Source of the DNA: Symbiodinium natans
Lineage: Eukaryota > Sar > Dinophyceae > Suessiales > Symbiodiniaceae
Assembly (NCBI GenBank): GCA_905221605.1
Contig: CAJNDS010002635.1
Span: 675,918 to 739,917 of the forward strand
DNA length: 64,000 nt
Reading direction: 5' to 3'
Numbering within the stretch: position 1 is the first letter of the stretch; each line of letters opens with the position of its first letter. The notes below the pieces were generated by a model. The model did not search any database and had not been told where the DNA came from. It was given only the letters and a program-made list of their open reading frames with translations. The position numbers and the translations under genes were made by a program. Shown here in pieces: positions 12,363 to 24,188 of the stretch.

Positions 12363-12472
12363 CCTTGGGGACGAAATGAACCCCAAAAGGGTTTATGGTT
12401 CATATACCTTAATAGGAATTATAGTAGTCAGGATATATGACCCCGATTTTAGTGTCCATTTCGTCCCCAAGG
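12363..12472. mobile_element. Family A copy, AA target duplication
   Basis: 110 bp, both TIRs intact, AA on both sides. A decayed relative with a repeated core follows at about 12622-12762. Confidence 0.9.
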
Positions 12473-13084
12473 AAGGGACTAGGAGGGACCCGTACAAGAG
12501 AGTTTAGGGGTTATTTGGGGGCTACTTAGGTATATAAGGACGGAAAAAAAAAGGTATATAGAGGGGCTATGAAGGGAACAAGATTAAGGGTCCCTTCGAG
12601 GGGTCTCTCCGTTTACCCCTTAATGAACCCTCAAAGGGTTTAGGGTTCACATAGCCTTAACAGGGGTTGTAGTAGCATGATGAGGGCATATATGGCTCAC
12701 TTACCTTCATGGGGGTTGTGTATAGTATAGGGTACATGACCCCAAATCTTAGGGCTCATTTGTGCAAAGAGGCTGCCGGGATTTTGCTGGACTCAAAGGT
12801 ATGCAGCTTGTAAGCTTCGGAAGACTACACTATCTATCACACCACCCAGCGTTTAGGGTTGAAAGTTTAGGGTTTAGGGGGTACATTCATGCTACAATAT
12901 CTCTCTCCCTCACACCCCACCAGGACAGCCACACAAAATGTCTGCAAATCACCTCATCAGACGCGGCGCAACCAGGAACCTTCTGTACACTCAGAAACAC
13001 CAATAGTAAGTAGCCGACCTCATAAAACTCCATGAAGCCAAAAGAATGATGAAAAAAAAACTAAACCACAAACCCAAAACCCTA

Positions 13085-13232
13085 AGCCCTGAGCCCTGAG
13101 CCCGGAGCCCTAAGCCCTAAGCCCTAAGCCCTAAGCCCTAAGCCCTAAGCCCTAAGCCCAAAGCCCTAAGCCCTAAGCCCTAAGCCCTAAGCCCTAAACC
13201 CTAAACCCTAAACCCTAAACCCTAAACCCTAA
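13085..13232 (-). repeat. (CCCTAAG)n block followed by CCCTAAA
   Basis: About 14 CCCTAAG units with minor changes, then five standard units. Confidence 0.95.
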
Positions 13233-13665
13233 AGCCCGAGCCTCATCGCGCGCAGCTGCAAAGTCGGGCTTGCCCCCGGCGAGTTCGGCACACTGCGACA
13301 GGAGCTCCTCCGCCATTGTTTGCTGGGTGACTACGATCCCAGAGAGCCCAATACTCCTTAATGAAGGAATATACCTTAACTTATGTAGGGATCCTTAATA
13401 TCATTTCAGGAATTTTCACCTTAAATTATAAAGGGATCCTTAATGTGATTTAAGGAATATTCCTTAATTAAGGGGTATTGGGCTCTTTGGGAAATGGGCA
13501 TCATGCTGGCGGCACGATCGTTCCCTTGACACACTGACTGTCACCGATCGAGAGCACGAAGCAGCAAAGCACCAGCGAAGTCCTGTTTCCTGGGCCTTGG
13601 TGAGAAAAAGACTTCGATGCTTCTGTACATGCCTAAAAATGTCCTCGCAGTCCGATTCATCAAGG
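13233..13665 (-). CDS. Candidate exons flanking a TIR element
   Basis: 13492-13665 stays open for 59 codons (CLDESDCEDIFRHVQKHRSL, FLTKAQETGLRWCFAA). 13233-13337 gives MAEELLSQCAELAGGKPDFA. The 154-bp TIR element at 13338-13491 lies between. No family recognised. Confidence 0.4.
13338..13491. mobile_element. TIR element, 154 bp (family G)
   Basis: CCCAGAGAGCCCAATACTCC and its near-exact inverse at the right; GGGATCCTTAAT occurs twice inside. Confidence 0.8.
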
Positions 13666-14985
13666 CATTTCCCAAAATAGATTAGACCGAAAAACTACTA
13701 TAATCCTCAATCTAGGAACCCCCGAACAAGGCACAACCGGAAAACCCACACAGTTACGACTTCTTCGAGGTCCCTGCTCGCATGTCGCCCACCATGACTC
13801 AACAAGAACGCCTGGAGACGGCTAGGAAAACCATGAAAGTTCAGGTGTTAGGGGTTTAGGAAGGCATTGCCAAACGAGATCACTGACAGTCATCTACTGG
13901 AATCTCGTCTGTCCACCTGCTACGAGTGGGTATCCCACCTTGTAGGATGCGATTGTAGGGGCCGGCCTGACCGGATGCAGATGACATGACTCGGTCAACA
14001 GTTAGCCCTGGGTAGCGTCTTGGAAACAAATACTAATCATGTGTGGAGGGGGGCGGGGGGTCCTAGAATATAGGGAAGTCCTTCTGGGTTGGGGAGGGCT
14101 CTATAAGGGGGGCCCTGATGTTGGGAAAACACCCTTATCCGAAGCTCACAACCCCCGCGCGCCGCGACTTCTGAAACTCTTCCCCGCAACCCCTCCTCAG
14201 GTATTGATGCTGATATTAATCCTGAAAAAAGGTTGCTATGAAAGCCGAACTAAGCTAGAATCAAAAACATGCCAGAGGGAAGCGGACAGGGCAGAGGCAA
14301 GGTGTGCTTTGTCATTTGCTGGAACTTGGTATTCGGGAACGCCGGAAAGCATCCCATGGTCGGAAGTTGATGGCGTGCAGATTTCGATTCTTGGCTCCGG
14401 CTGAAAACGTCAACACCGGCGACACAGGCGGGCAAAATGGCTCACCTCCATGCCATAAACATGCACCCAACAAAGTAGGGTTTAGGGCTTGTCGTCTGGC
14501 TGAACAAGATGTTCTGAAAAACTGAATTGAAAAACTGAATTTAACGAAGGAGAAATGGGGGTCTACGATATTAGGGGTACCTTACGGGGTCCTTCTTATG
14601 AGGGCGATTCCCAAACCCCCAATCCAACTTTGCATGCAGGTTCTCTCCCTAAGAAGCCTTTGGCCGCAGGAGCGCGCGCAGCGCCTCGCTGTTGCGCACA
14701 GGACTCGAGAGCACCGGGGCTGCGGGGCCAAAAACAAATTTGGGTGGGTTTAGGGTTTTCGGTTAAGGGTTTCGGGTTTAGGGTTTCGGGTTTTCAGAGC
14801 TTATAGGGTTTGGGGGGGGCTGCAGGCGAGGCCTCTCGCTGTCGAGATGCCACGCCGGCATAGATCGCCTTGGGATGTTTCTGGATCTCGGGGGACCGTT
14901 GGGGGCTCCCATCAACTTCTATAGTCAAGCCCGGTGCAGCCAAACACGTGGTGCCATCATTTCGAGCACTGCTATGGTGGACATA

Positions 14986-15079
14986 CCTGGGACCCTCATT
15001 ACCTACAGGTTTATGGGTTATAATATGTACTAATTAAGGGTAGATACTGCAATAAAGTGTAGGTAAATGGAGTCCCAGG
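14986..15079. mobile_element. Family B TIR element
   Basis: 94 bp. Starts CCTGGGACCCTCATTACCTA and ends with the inverse TAGGTAAATGGAGTCCCAGG. Like family A it ends in AG|G. Confidence 0.85.
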
Positions 15080-15474
15080 CGGCGTCCTCTTAACTGGGGC
15101 ATAAACGGGAAATCTCTACATTGGGTAGTTAGTAATTACTGCGCCCTGCATCTGGGTCACGGGCAAGAGGTCGGCAGCGCAAGCGCGCGGGAATACCAGA
15201 CTCAGAGGCCGTATACCTCAAGAATTTGATGTCTTTGCCTGAAGTCTGGGTCTCAGATAGATAGATGTTAGGGTTTTCGTGGTCAGGCTCAGGGTTTGTA
15301 GGGTTTCATGGCAGGAAGAAAGGTTTCAGAAACCGTTACGCCCTCGTGTGCATTCAAGCGCGCTCTGTATGTAATTACAGTTGCCTAAACCCTAAACCCT
15401 AAACCCTAAACCCTAAACCCTAAACCCTAAACCCTAAACCCTAAACCCTAAACCCTAAACCCTAAACCCGCTGG

Positions 15475-15905
15475 GGCCACCGGCCTCAAGGCCTCCACGA
15501 GAGGGACTGTGGATCCATTAGCGCCCAACACGGCCTGAGTAGCACGCGCCGCGCTTAGAGAGCCGAAATCCCCATCCTTGGTTTCGGGTTTAGGGTTTAG
15601 GGAACCCGAAAATTGGGGTCATATACCTTGGCGACTGTAAATCCTAGTAAGGTCTAGGGTTCACTTTGTCCCCAAGCCTCAGGTGGCCTCTGCCGATTTC
15701 TTTCGGGAGTGTCGAGTGAGCGCATGCAGACCCAAGTTAAAACAAAACTCGGGCGTATCAAAACGACTTTGAGTCAGACCTTGCTATCTGAGTGCGACGG
15801 TCACAGCGTCCGCCAGAAGCACTGAAAAGGCAAAACCTTGGCCCGCCACCCGCACGACCATCTTGGTCTCGTCCAAAGCCTGGCTCCGGAATAAAAAGGC
15901 CATCC
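15475..15905 (-). CDS. Candidate exons
   Basis: 15475-15575 gives SLSAARATQAVLGANGSTVP then LVEALRPVAPAG without stops. 15800-15905 gives ALDETKMVVRVAGQGFAF and SVLLADAVTVALR before a TAG. A family A copy lies between. Not identified. Confidence 0.35.
15577..15676. mobile_element. Family A copy with telomere-like left arm
   Basis: CCTTGG is followed by TTTAGGG-like sequence instead of GGACGAAATG; the core and CCCCAAG end are normal. Confidence 0.75.
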
Positions 15906-16229
15906 TCGGGAACCAATTATGAACCGGTTTAGGGTTTAGGGTTTAGGGTTTATAGGGTTTAGGGTTTAGGGTTTAGGGTTTAGGGTTTAGGGTTTAGGGT
16001 TTAGGGTTTAGGGTTTAGGGTTTAGGGTTTAGGGTTTAGGGTTTAGGGTTTAGGGTTTAGGGTTTAGGGTTTAGGGTTTAGGGTTTAGGGTTTAGGGTTT
16101 AGGGTTTAGGGTTTAGGGGTACCAATTCTGAACCCTAACGGGGTTTATGGTTCAGCATTAACTTTCATAGGAATTCTAGTAGTACAGGGCATCTGGCCTT
16201 CAATTTTAGGATTCATTTGGCCTCCAAGG
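15905..16229. mobile_element. Family A copy containing a telomere-type array
   Basis: The left arm up to ACCAATTATGAACC is repeated after a ~195-bp TTTAGGG array, then the rest of the element follows to CCTCCAAGG. Confidence 0.8.
15925..16118 (+). repeat. TTTAGGG array inside a family A element
   Basis: Flanked on both sides by ACCAATTNTGAACC from the element, so it lies within the element copy. Confidence 0.9.
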
Positions 16230-16538
16230 ATGAGACACTCGTGTGTTCGCAATGTGAGAGTTGCGCAGAGATCAGCCTGCAGGTGTTTAGGGTTTAGGGT
16301 TTAGGGTTTAGGGTTTAGGGTTTAGGGTTTAGGGTTTAGGCAGACTTTTTCAAGCTGTGCAGAAACGCTGTCACCCTACCCTGCAGAACCACAATTAACA
16401 TTTGAGATGTTCTTAAACGATTCCCTTGGGTTCTATGTCAACAGAAGGTACAACAGAACTTCCCGTGAGATTTCGGGTCGAGCGCTAATAAAAAAAACAT
16501 TACTATTGCCCTAAACCCTAAACCCTAAACCCCAAACC

Positions 16539-16720
16539 TCAAACCCTAAACCGTATGAGTACTGCACCTGCTCCTGCGGCTCCCCTCGGGATGAGACCAA
16601 AAAAAGGGGTCGCCAGGATACCAAAGGGCCTATACGGTTTCACTCGCATTCTTGGTTTTTTTGTAAGATTCCATGCTTTTTTTGTGGGTCTTACCTCAAT
16701 GGGGAAAGTCTGCAAAAACC
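16539..16720 (-). CDS. Candidate exon, basic
   Basis: Minus-strand stretch with EVRPTKKAWNLTKKPRMRV then KPYRPFGILATPFFGLIPRG, no stops, next to a CCCTAAA array. Family not recognised. Confidence 0.3.
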
Positions 16721-17371
16721 CTAAACCCCAAACCGTCATAGCGTGACAATCAATGGGCTTCCGGTCGCCCGACAGACTCAGAATCGGCGGGCCTCGCAGA
16801 GCAACCACCCGCTCTCCTGCGGGTTGGAGGTTTAGGGTTTAGTTTTAGAGTTAGGGTTTGGGGTTTGGGGTTTAGGGTTTATGGTTGGGTTTAGTTTTAG
16901 GTTTAATGTTTGGGGTTTGGGGTTTGGGGTTTAGGGCCGGCGAGTTGGATGGGCTTGTGGAACCTCCCTTCTTACCTCCTTACACCCCCAAATTTTCGCG
17001 AAGGCCCCCGCAACCCGCACCGTGCGATTTCAAGGACCATGGGAGCTGGCTGGGCACCCTGGGGGTTTAGGGTTTAGGGTTTAGGGTTTAGGGTTTAGGG
17101 TTTAGGGTTTAGGGTTTAGGGTTTAGGGTTTAGGGCTGAATCCCTCCTGACCTCTGGGACGACCCCTACTACCCTACTACACTTGAACTTGGTGGGGGTT
17201 CCGTGCCAGGATCACCTCGATGGGCCGGTCCGATCCCAAAGGATGGGGATGATCCCCAAAGGGGATCCCTCTCCAAGGGATAGTTGGGGCCCCAAGTTGG
17301 GGTTTAGGGTTTAGGGTTTAGGGTTTAGGGTTTAGGGTTTAGGGTTTAGGGTTTAGGGTTTAGGGTTTAGG

Positions 17372-17480
17372 GCCCCGCAACCCGCGCATCATGAGCATCA
17401 GCTGGCTGGTCGGCTCGCTTCCGCCCTTGGCCTTGCGCATCAGGGTCGCTAAGACAGCCAGCGTCACCAGCATGTCTCCG
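17372..17480 (-). CDS. Candidate exon
   Basis: After CCGCCAAG|G the minus strand reads SGDMLVTLAVLATLMRKAK then GGSEPTSQLMLMMRG, abutting a TTTAGGG array. Alanine/leucine-rich, unidentified. Upstream (17600-17840) is low-complexity pyrimidine-rich sequence. Confidence 0.3.
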
Positions 17481-17984
17481 CTGCCTTGGCGGATTTAGGT
17501 TGTTTTGTGGCTCCAAACAAACGTGAACTGCCACAAACACAGTGTTTTTTTCGCAAGTTTTCCGCACATGCTGGCCAGGCGCTGTTGTCTTAAAACAAGT
17601 CCATTATGAGGCATCTCGCATCAATGAGCATCAGCCCTTGGCGACACCCACCACGCATCATCAGCATCAGCAGGCCACGGTCAGCATCATCAGCTGGAGT
17701 CCTCCCCCCTCTCCACCCCCCCTCCCCCGCTTCCCTCCTTCCGGCGCGCATCTTGAGCATGAAGAGTCTGCCCTCTCCCCATCCCTCCCCCCCCCCCTCC
17801 TCCCCTGTCAATCTTGGGGAGTGGCCGCTGATGCGCCGCTAAGCATTTTTCGATTTCTCCGCCGTCAAACTACCTCAAGCACCCCACAACCTACCTTCAT
17901 TCGGACACCTAAGACTTCTCTACGTGGTTGTTGTGAAAATAAACTACGACGATGTCGGCTCTTGCGCTCTGAGTTGTAAGCTAT

Positions 17985-18296
17985 CCTTGGGGTTGGGGAC
18001 TAAATGAACCCCAAAAGGGTTCAAGGTTCACATACCTCAAGAGGAATTATAGTAGTCAGGGAATGTTGACCCCACTTTTGGGGGGGTTCAATGTAACCCA
18101 AGGATCATACACCCCTACTACTATAATTCCTATTTAGGGATACTATGAACTATAAGCCCTTGCACCTTAAGAACCCAGAACCTACATTTTTGTAGGTCAT
18201 TATTGCAAAAGCCATTGTAGGATTCTTAGGTAACCTACTTTTTTTGTAGGTTTTGGGGTTATTATTAATAAGGTAGGGTTCATTTAGTCCCCAAGG
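17985..18296. mobile_element. Two adjacent family A copies, one with a nested element
   Basis: 17985-18103 is a copy with AT on both sides. 18104-18296 is a second copy missing its left end, interrupted near 18164-18272 by a smaller element with inverted ends CCTTAAGAACCC / GGGGTTATTATTAATAAGG. Confidence 0.8.
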
Positions 18297-18299
18297 CCA

Positions 18300-18395
18300 T
18301 GACGCACCGTCAATTACCACCCCAGAGCCGTCCTCTCTGCACGCAGAGAGCAGAACTGCATCCACCTGGACCACTGTTTGATTTTTCTGCATTCG
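18300..18395 (-). CDS. Candidate exon
   Basis: QKNQTVVQVDAVLLSACRED then GSGVVIDGASW between a (TTATAGGG)n tract and a compound TIR element. Good composition, no stops, unidentified. Confidence 0.35.
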
Positions 18396-18403
18396 CCTTC
18401 AAA

Positions 18404-18560
18404 GTTTAGGGTTTATAGGGTTATAGGGTTATAGGGTTATAGGGTTATAGGGTTATAGGGTTATAGGGTTATAGGGTTATAGGGTTATAGGGTTATAGGG
18501 TTATAGGGTTATAGGGTTATAGGGTTATAGGATTATGGGGTTATGGGGTTATAGGGTTAT
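18404..18560 (+). repeat. (TTATAGGG)n octamer variant array
   Basis: About 17 copies of an 8-bp variant, then TTATGGGG and TTAAGGG steps back towards the standard motif. Confidence 0.9.
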
Positions 18561-18918
18561 AGGGTGAAGGGTTAAGGGTTAAGGGTTTAGGAGAGCACGG
18601 CAGGTTTAAGACCGCATTCCTGCCTTCCCCTTCAAGGCCTCCGTGAAGGTGCAGGAGAAGTTTCCCTGCCGATATGTTGACGGGTAGGGTTAGGGTTTAG
18701 GGTTTAGGGTTTGGGGTTTAGGGTTTAGGGTTTAGGGTCTAGGGTCTAGGGTCTAGGGTCTCGGGTCTAGGGTCTAGGGTCTAGGGTCGAGGGTCGAGGG
18801 TCGAGGGTCTAGGGTTTGGGGTTCAGGGTTTAGGGTTCAGGGTTTAGGGTGGTACTAGTACGTACGAGCAGTAGCAACAGGAGCCCTGTCGCCACATGTC
18901 AGGCTGGGACAGGTCCTA

Positions 18919-19031
18919 CCTTGGGGACCAATTACGAACCCTAAGATTGGGTCATATACCCTGACTACTATAATTCCTAGTAAGGTCAATATGTACCATA
19001 AACCCTCTTAGGGTTCATGTAGTCTCCAAGG
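18919..19031. mobile_element. Family A copy, TA target duplication
   Basis: 113 bp, intact ends, TA on both sides. Confidence 0.9.
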
Positions 19032-19296
19032 TAGAGCACGCTCAGGATGCAACACGGCGGCCGCAGCAAAGTCACGTGACGTGGCGCGCGCCAGTGTCGA
19101 ACAGGGTTTAGGGTTTAGGGTTTAGGGTTTAGGGTTTAGGGTTTAGGGTTTAGGGTTTAGGGTTTAGGGTTTAGGGTTGAGGGTTTAGGGTTTAGGGTTT
19201 AGGGTTTAGGGTTTAGGGTTATCGCCTCTTCAGTCGCTCTTGCAGCTCGCCCGATTGCATGTCTAAAAGACATGTACTCTGCTTATGAGATGTATG

Positions 19297-19500
19297 TTGG
19301 GATGTTCCCCCTTAAAACCCTAAGCCCTAAGCCCTAAGCCCTAAGCCCTAACCCCTAAACCCTAAACCCTAAACCCTAAACCTACAATCCCTATTACCCT
19401 AAACCCTAACCCCTAACCCCTAAACCCTAAACCCTAAACCCTAACCCCTAAACCCTAAACCCTGTTCAGGACTGCTAGTATAAGGGGGGGAACATCCCAA
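19297..19500. mobile_element. TIR element filled with telomere-type repeat
   Basis: TTGGGATGTTCCCCCTTA and TAAGGGGGGGAACATCCCAA bracket about 150 bp of CCCTAAG/CCCTAAA. Confidence 0.8.
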
Positions 19501-19577
19501 GATGCACGAGGGCAGCGTGTTGCCGGCCCTAGCACTGAATTCTCAGCGGACGCTAAAAACCCTGTATTCTTAAAATT

Positions 19578-19683
19578 CCTTGGGGACTGCCATGAACCCT
19601 GAAAGGGTTTTTATGATTCATGGTACCCTGATAGGGATTATACTATATGAAACCCAACTCGAGGGTTCATAACTGGTCCCCAA
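19578..19683. mobile_element. Family A copy
   Basis: Left end CCTTGGGGACTG, right end TGGTCCCCAAA, shortened core. Confidence 0.8.
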
Positions 19684-19785
19684 AATTAGGGCAGAACTCG
19701 CAGAGCCTCACCAATTTTTGGTTCAGCTGAGCCAAGGGGGGGTCTACACTTGGATGCCGACATCGAGCATGTGTCGATCATGTAT

Positions 19786-20275
19786 TATGTAAGGGGGTAG
19801 GTGCGAGAGGGGGCTGCACGGGGGGTGCAAGAGGGGGTGTCAAGGGGGTGTATGTAACGGAGGGTGTAAGGGGGTGGGGGGGGGGGGGGGGAGGGGCGGG
19901 TGTATGGGGGAGGGGGATAAGGGGAGCGTAAGGGCGTGTGTAAGGAGGTGTCAGGATAAGGGCGGGGTGATGCAAGGGGGATGTAAGGGGGGTGTAAGAA
20001 GGGGTGTGCAGCGTAGGTGTAAGGTCAGGGGGTTTAAGTGTTGTAAGGGTGGAAGGGGGCGGGGGGGGGGGGGGTTAGGGGGTGGGCTCTAAGGGTGCCG
20101 TAAGGGCGTTAGGGGGGGTGTAGGGGCCAGTGTCCCTGTAAGGCAAGGTGTAAGGGGGGGTGTAAGGGGGCTGGCACGTGTGAAGGGGAAGAGGAGGGGA
20201 GGGTGTTGGGGTTGTTAGGGGGTATGTGGGGGTGTAGGGCTGTAAGGCGGGTGGTAGGGAGGTGTAAGAAGTGCT
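19786..20275. repeat. G-rich degenerate minisatellite
   Basis: Irregular GTGTAAGGGGG-like units over about 490 bp, purine-rich on the plus strand with several long G runs. Confidence 0.85.
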
Positions 20276-21650
20276 TGGATGCCGCCATCGATGTAAGGTC
20301 AAAGAACTCACTGGCTTCGGCATGGGCGTCATTTTTCCGCGGCCTGGTGCTCTTGACGACAGAGGGCAACAGGCATTCTTCACAAGGCACCCTTCAACCC
20401 ACCCCTCCCCCAAAAAACAAAAAAGACGACAACCCCCCCCCTCCAAAGAAAAGGTGCCTTTCAAAACAGCACGTTTAACCCCAAAACATGCCCGGGCCTG
20501 GTCACTTAACCGCAACCGATCTGCTTCCCCTCGCTGATTGGCTGACAGCGCCGGGGCTGTCGTCAAACACCTGACGTGGTGGAGACCCTAAACGCTAAAC
20601 TACCCCAAACCCCAAACCCCAAACCCCAAACCCCAAACCCCAAACCCCAAACCCTAAACCCTAAACCCTCTTCGATGCCGTGGGGTCTAGGGTTCATAGG
20701 CCCTTGGGTGCCTGCGCTCTTTTTGGGGCGCGAAGGGTCATGGGGAGGCAGGGCCGAGCCACAGAAGGTGGTGGCACTTTGCTGGTACACCACTTGCTTA
20801 AAATCTTTAGGGTTTAGGGTTTAGGGTTTAGGGTTTAGAGCTTAGGGTTTAGGGTTTAGGGTTTAGGGTTCAAGAACTTCTTTCAAGAACTTCTCAGAAC
20901 CCTAAACCCTCAACCGCAGAGAACCCTCGCCTCGGCCTTCGGCGTGAGAGGTAGCCATCCACACCCCCAACCCCAAGAAAGTGCTGACAGCCTTCCAGGA
21001 ACCTTTGCCCAAGCAACACGGTGCCACACCCCCCAGGGTACGGTTTGTCAGGGTGATTGGGGTTCAATGGGGTTTAATGAGTTTACGAGCTTGAAGCGGT
21101 TGATGGGCTTTTCTGGTTTGCAAGGGCTTGTGGGTGTTGATTTGGTGCTGGAGTCAGCCCAAACAAAGGGGCTGACAGCTGCGCCAACGCCTGTGCTCTC
21201 AAGACGCCGGTGATTCTTGACCACTCCCGGCCTTTGGTTTCTTAGGGGGAGTTTCCGCCCGTGCGAAGGTCTTGTGCAGTTTTCGGGCAGAGGACGCGCT
21301 CATGGCAGGCCTTTGCCTTCAACGAGTCAGAATTCGAAGTGCAACTGGGGCAGCATCTAAGTGCAAGGGACTTGGGGGAAGCCAACATGCATTTTGGATG
21401 CAAGATAATGCCGGAGGCTCAAAGAGGTAGACGCGCACGCAAGCACGGAGAAGTAGAGCCTGATAGTAGGGTTAGGGTTTAGGGTTTAGGGTTTAGGGTT
21501 TAGGGTTTAGGGTTTAGGGTTTAGGGTTTAGGGTTTAGGGTTTAGGGTTTAGGGTTTAGGGTTTAGGGTTTAGGGTTTAGCCTGACAAACTCTGCAAGCA
21601 CGGCTCACTCGTATGACGCCATGGCTAGGTTGAACCATGCTTTCCTGTGA

Positions 21651-21735
21651 TCCTCTCTACCTGCAGTTTTATGGGCTATACGTACTGATTAAGGGGTAGT
21701 TACTCGCAAAACTGTAGGTAAGTAGAGTCCTCAGG
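21651..21735. mobile_element. Family B copy
   Basis: TACCTGCAGTTTTATGGGCT with inverse arm CTGTAGGTAAGTAGAGTCC. Confidence 0.8.
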
Positions 21736-21949
21736 TTCTTGTTCAAACAACCAGACCAGGGAGTTAGAGGCCTGATTACAAGGTTAGGGGCGTCGCGGCT
21801 TTCATGGAGGTACCACTTTCCGGCCTCCCAGGGCCCGATGGACAGGTCATCACTTTCTCCACTGTGTGGGGTGCACGCCAGCATCGAGTAGCTTCGATCA
21901 TGTCCACGGTCCCTCGTGTGTTCTAGACTCCCCTTCGAACCTTAAAAAA

Positions 21950-22014
21950 ACATATGTTTGATATCCTCTTGGGTTTTATTTAAAAAACACAAAATAGTTC
22001 CTAAGGGGGATGTA
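21950..22014. mobile_element. Family E short TIR element
   Basis: ATATCCTCTTGGGTTTTATT with inverse end CCTAAGGGGGATGTAG; a second copy is nested in family B at about 38450-38511. Confidence 0.7.
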
Positions 22015-22225
22015 GTGTTCGGCAGCTCAGGTCAATGCAATTGACGGGGTGGACAAACAAGAGCGCTGGTTTCAAATCTGGTGTTGGGCAAATTCTGCAC
22101 AGTCTACTCTTGGGAGCTAGGAATCTCATGTTGATAGTGTGGGTTGCGGCCTCCACCCCATTTGCCTTTAAAGGGGCCAAACACGCTGCTTGGGGCAGAG
22201 GGGTGATGGGACTGGGATGCGCAAG

Positions 22226-22310
22226 CACAGGGACATATGCCCTGACTACTATAATTCCTCTTAAGGTACATGAACCATATACCCTTTTAGGGTTCATTTC
22301 GTCCCCAAGG
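22226..22310. mobile_element. Family A, left-truncated
   Basis: Core from CATATGCCCTGACTACTATA to an intact right TIR. Confidence 0.75.
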
Positions 22311-22394
22311 ACTGGCTCATGATTTTGGAGCCACGCGTGGGTACGCAAGCCTTTCAGAACCGCGGGCCATCCTCTTATGTACAAACTGACCCCT

Positions 22395-22495
22395 ACCAGG
22401 ACGGGCTATTATACCCTATACCCCCCAAAAAGGCCCTTTATAGGGTTGATTATGGGGATTATAGGGCCCAATAACCCATCCTGGTAAGAGTTTAC
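22395..22495. mobile_element. Family F TIR element
   Basis: ACCAGGACGGGCTATT at left, AATAACCCATCCTGGT at right, 101 bp. Confidence 0.85.
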
Positions 22496-23724
22496 TTAGA
22501 ATGGAAGTGTCAGTGCTGAAGGTGACGCTGCCAAGCGAGGCATCGCGCTGCAGTCGCCAAGATTTTGGTGCTTCAACTTCTGTGCAAACCCTAAACCCTA
22601 AACCCTAAACCCTAAACCCTAAACCCTAAATGTCTGACACGGGTCCAAGCCCTGGGAGCTGCCGTGACTTGTCCGACATCGCGTGTGCAGATCCCAGGGT
22701 GTGTGGGTCCTTTGCAGAGAGCCGTCTTGCGGGTCCGACCTGAAAAATCCTGCCTAAACCCTAAACCCTAAACCCTAAACCCTAAAAAGCTGCCAGCTGG
22801 ACTACAGGTTGGCCTGGCTGCCGCCACCCTGCCATCCACCCTGCACAAGAGCCGGAAGGATTCTCTTAAATAAAAACACATTTAGGGTTTAGGGTTTAGG
22901 GTTTAGGGTTTAGGGTTTAGGGTTTAGGGTTTAGGGTTATTTCTCTGAAGCTCTCTAAGCAGATGCTCCACACCCCCTGAACCCCGAGCAGATGTCTCCG
23001 TGCTTGGTTTGCTGACAGGCTGCCATTCCCATGGAGTCGAACTGCGCCTCTTTTTGGGGGTGAGAAACTTTCTGCCGTTCGCCATGATACAGACTCCCTA
23101 TATAGAGCACTCAGTATGCACTTCGCACGTGTCTCTCAACAAGCCAGGACGGTGCTTTCATGTGGCTTTTTTCTCTTGCTTCAAAACACCAGGAGAGCCC
23201 AGGCCTCTTGCAGTTGCTGCAAGTTGCGAGAGACCTCAGAAGTCACTCTCACTCCCACATCTAAACCCAAACCCGACAACCCAAACCCTGAACCCTGAAC
23301 CCTAAACCCTAAACCCTAAACCCTATACCCATGCTTCAGTCTCATCTTGGAGATGCCATGGAGATGCCATGTAGCCAAGCTCCAAGCCATGCCGATGTCT
23401 TCCTGAAGCTTCTCCGTAACTTCGCCTTTCTGTTCGAAAGCATAAGGTCAAGGTCCCCCTGATTCGCAAAGAGAACGTTTTGGGAAGTCGCAAACCCTAA
23501 ACCCTAAACCCCAAACCCTAAACCCTCCTGGGGCCATCCGCGAGTTTGAGAGAGTGAGCTTGAAGAGTCATTTCGATGGGCATCGGGGGAGGGGGGGGGG
23601 GGAACCCCCCGAAGAAGGTACCCCTATTTTCGAAACCCCGATAAAGGCTGGAGGCATTGCCCGTAACAACGTCAAAACGTCGCATACCTCGGCTTCTTTC
23701 GAGCTGGTGTTGCTGCCAAGCCCA

Positions 23725-23830
23725 GCACCAAATGAGCCCTAAAAGGGTTTTTGGCTCATATACCTTAATAGGGATTAAAGTAGTATAGGGTTTATGACCC
23801 CCAATTTTAGGGTTCATAATTGGTCCCAAA
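23725..23830. mobile_element. Family A copy
   Basis: ACCAAATGAGCCC at left, TTGGTCCCAAAG at right, both termini slightly eroded. Confidence 0.75.
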
Positions 23831-24113
23831 GAGAACATGTCCGGACGCAGAGGATGCGCCTGTCTTCTGGACGATGATTTGCTTCAGGATCCTGCTGCAC
23901 CCGGAACGACAAGGCAGAGATGTTGTGAAAAAATCTTTAGGGTTTAGGGTTTAGGGTTTGGGGTTTAGGGTTTAGGGTTGAGGGTTTAGGGTTTAGGGTT
24001 TAGGGTTTAGGGTTTAGGGTTTAGGGTTTAGGGAATCTGACAGTGGACACAAGTGATGCCGGCGCTTAAGCAGGCAAACTTCCCCCTCATGAGGGCCCCT
24101 GATTTACGTCCCT

Positions 24114-24188
24114 TCAAGCACAGCGCTGCCTCAGGAGCTCCGAGGTATCCTTCACGGAGGCCGTATTCTGACCCCTGCCATTGAGGAC
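24114..24188 (-). CDS. Channel last exon and stop codon
   Basis: 75 nt, VLNGRGQNTASVKDTSELL then RQRCA and TGA at 24114-24116. Acceptor CTGAGAG|G. Asn-Thr-Ala-Ser-Val-Lys-Asp matches a conserved C-terminal run. The protein could instead continue through a GC donor at CTGAG|GCAGC. Confidence 0.65.
   Translation of the reverse strand, partial: VLNGRGQNTASVKDTSELLRQRCA

Noticed and set aside
20075-20566. 163-codon proline-rich frame on the minus strand
   Set aside because: Its second half is the G-rich minisatellite read backwards; the first part may include an exon but boundaries could not be set.
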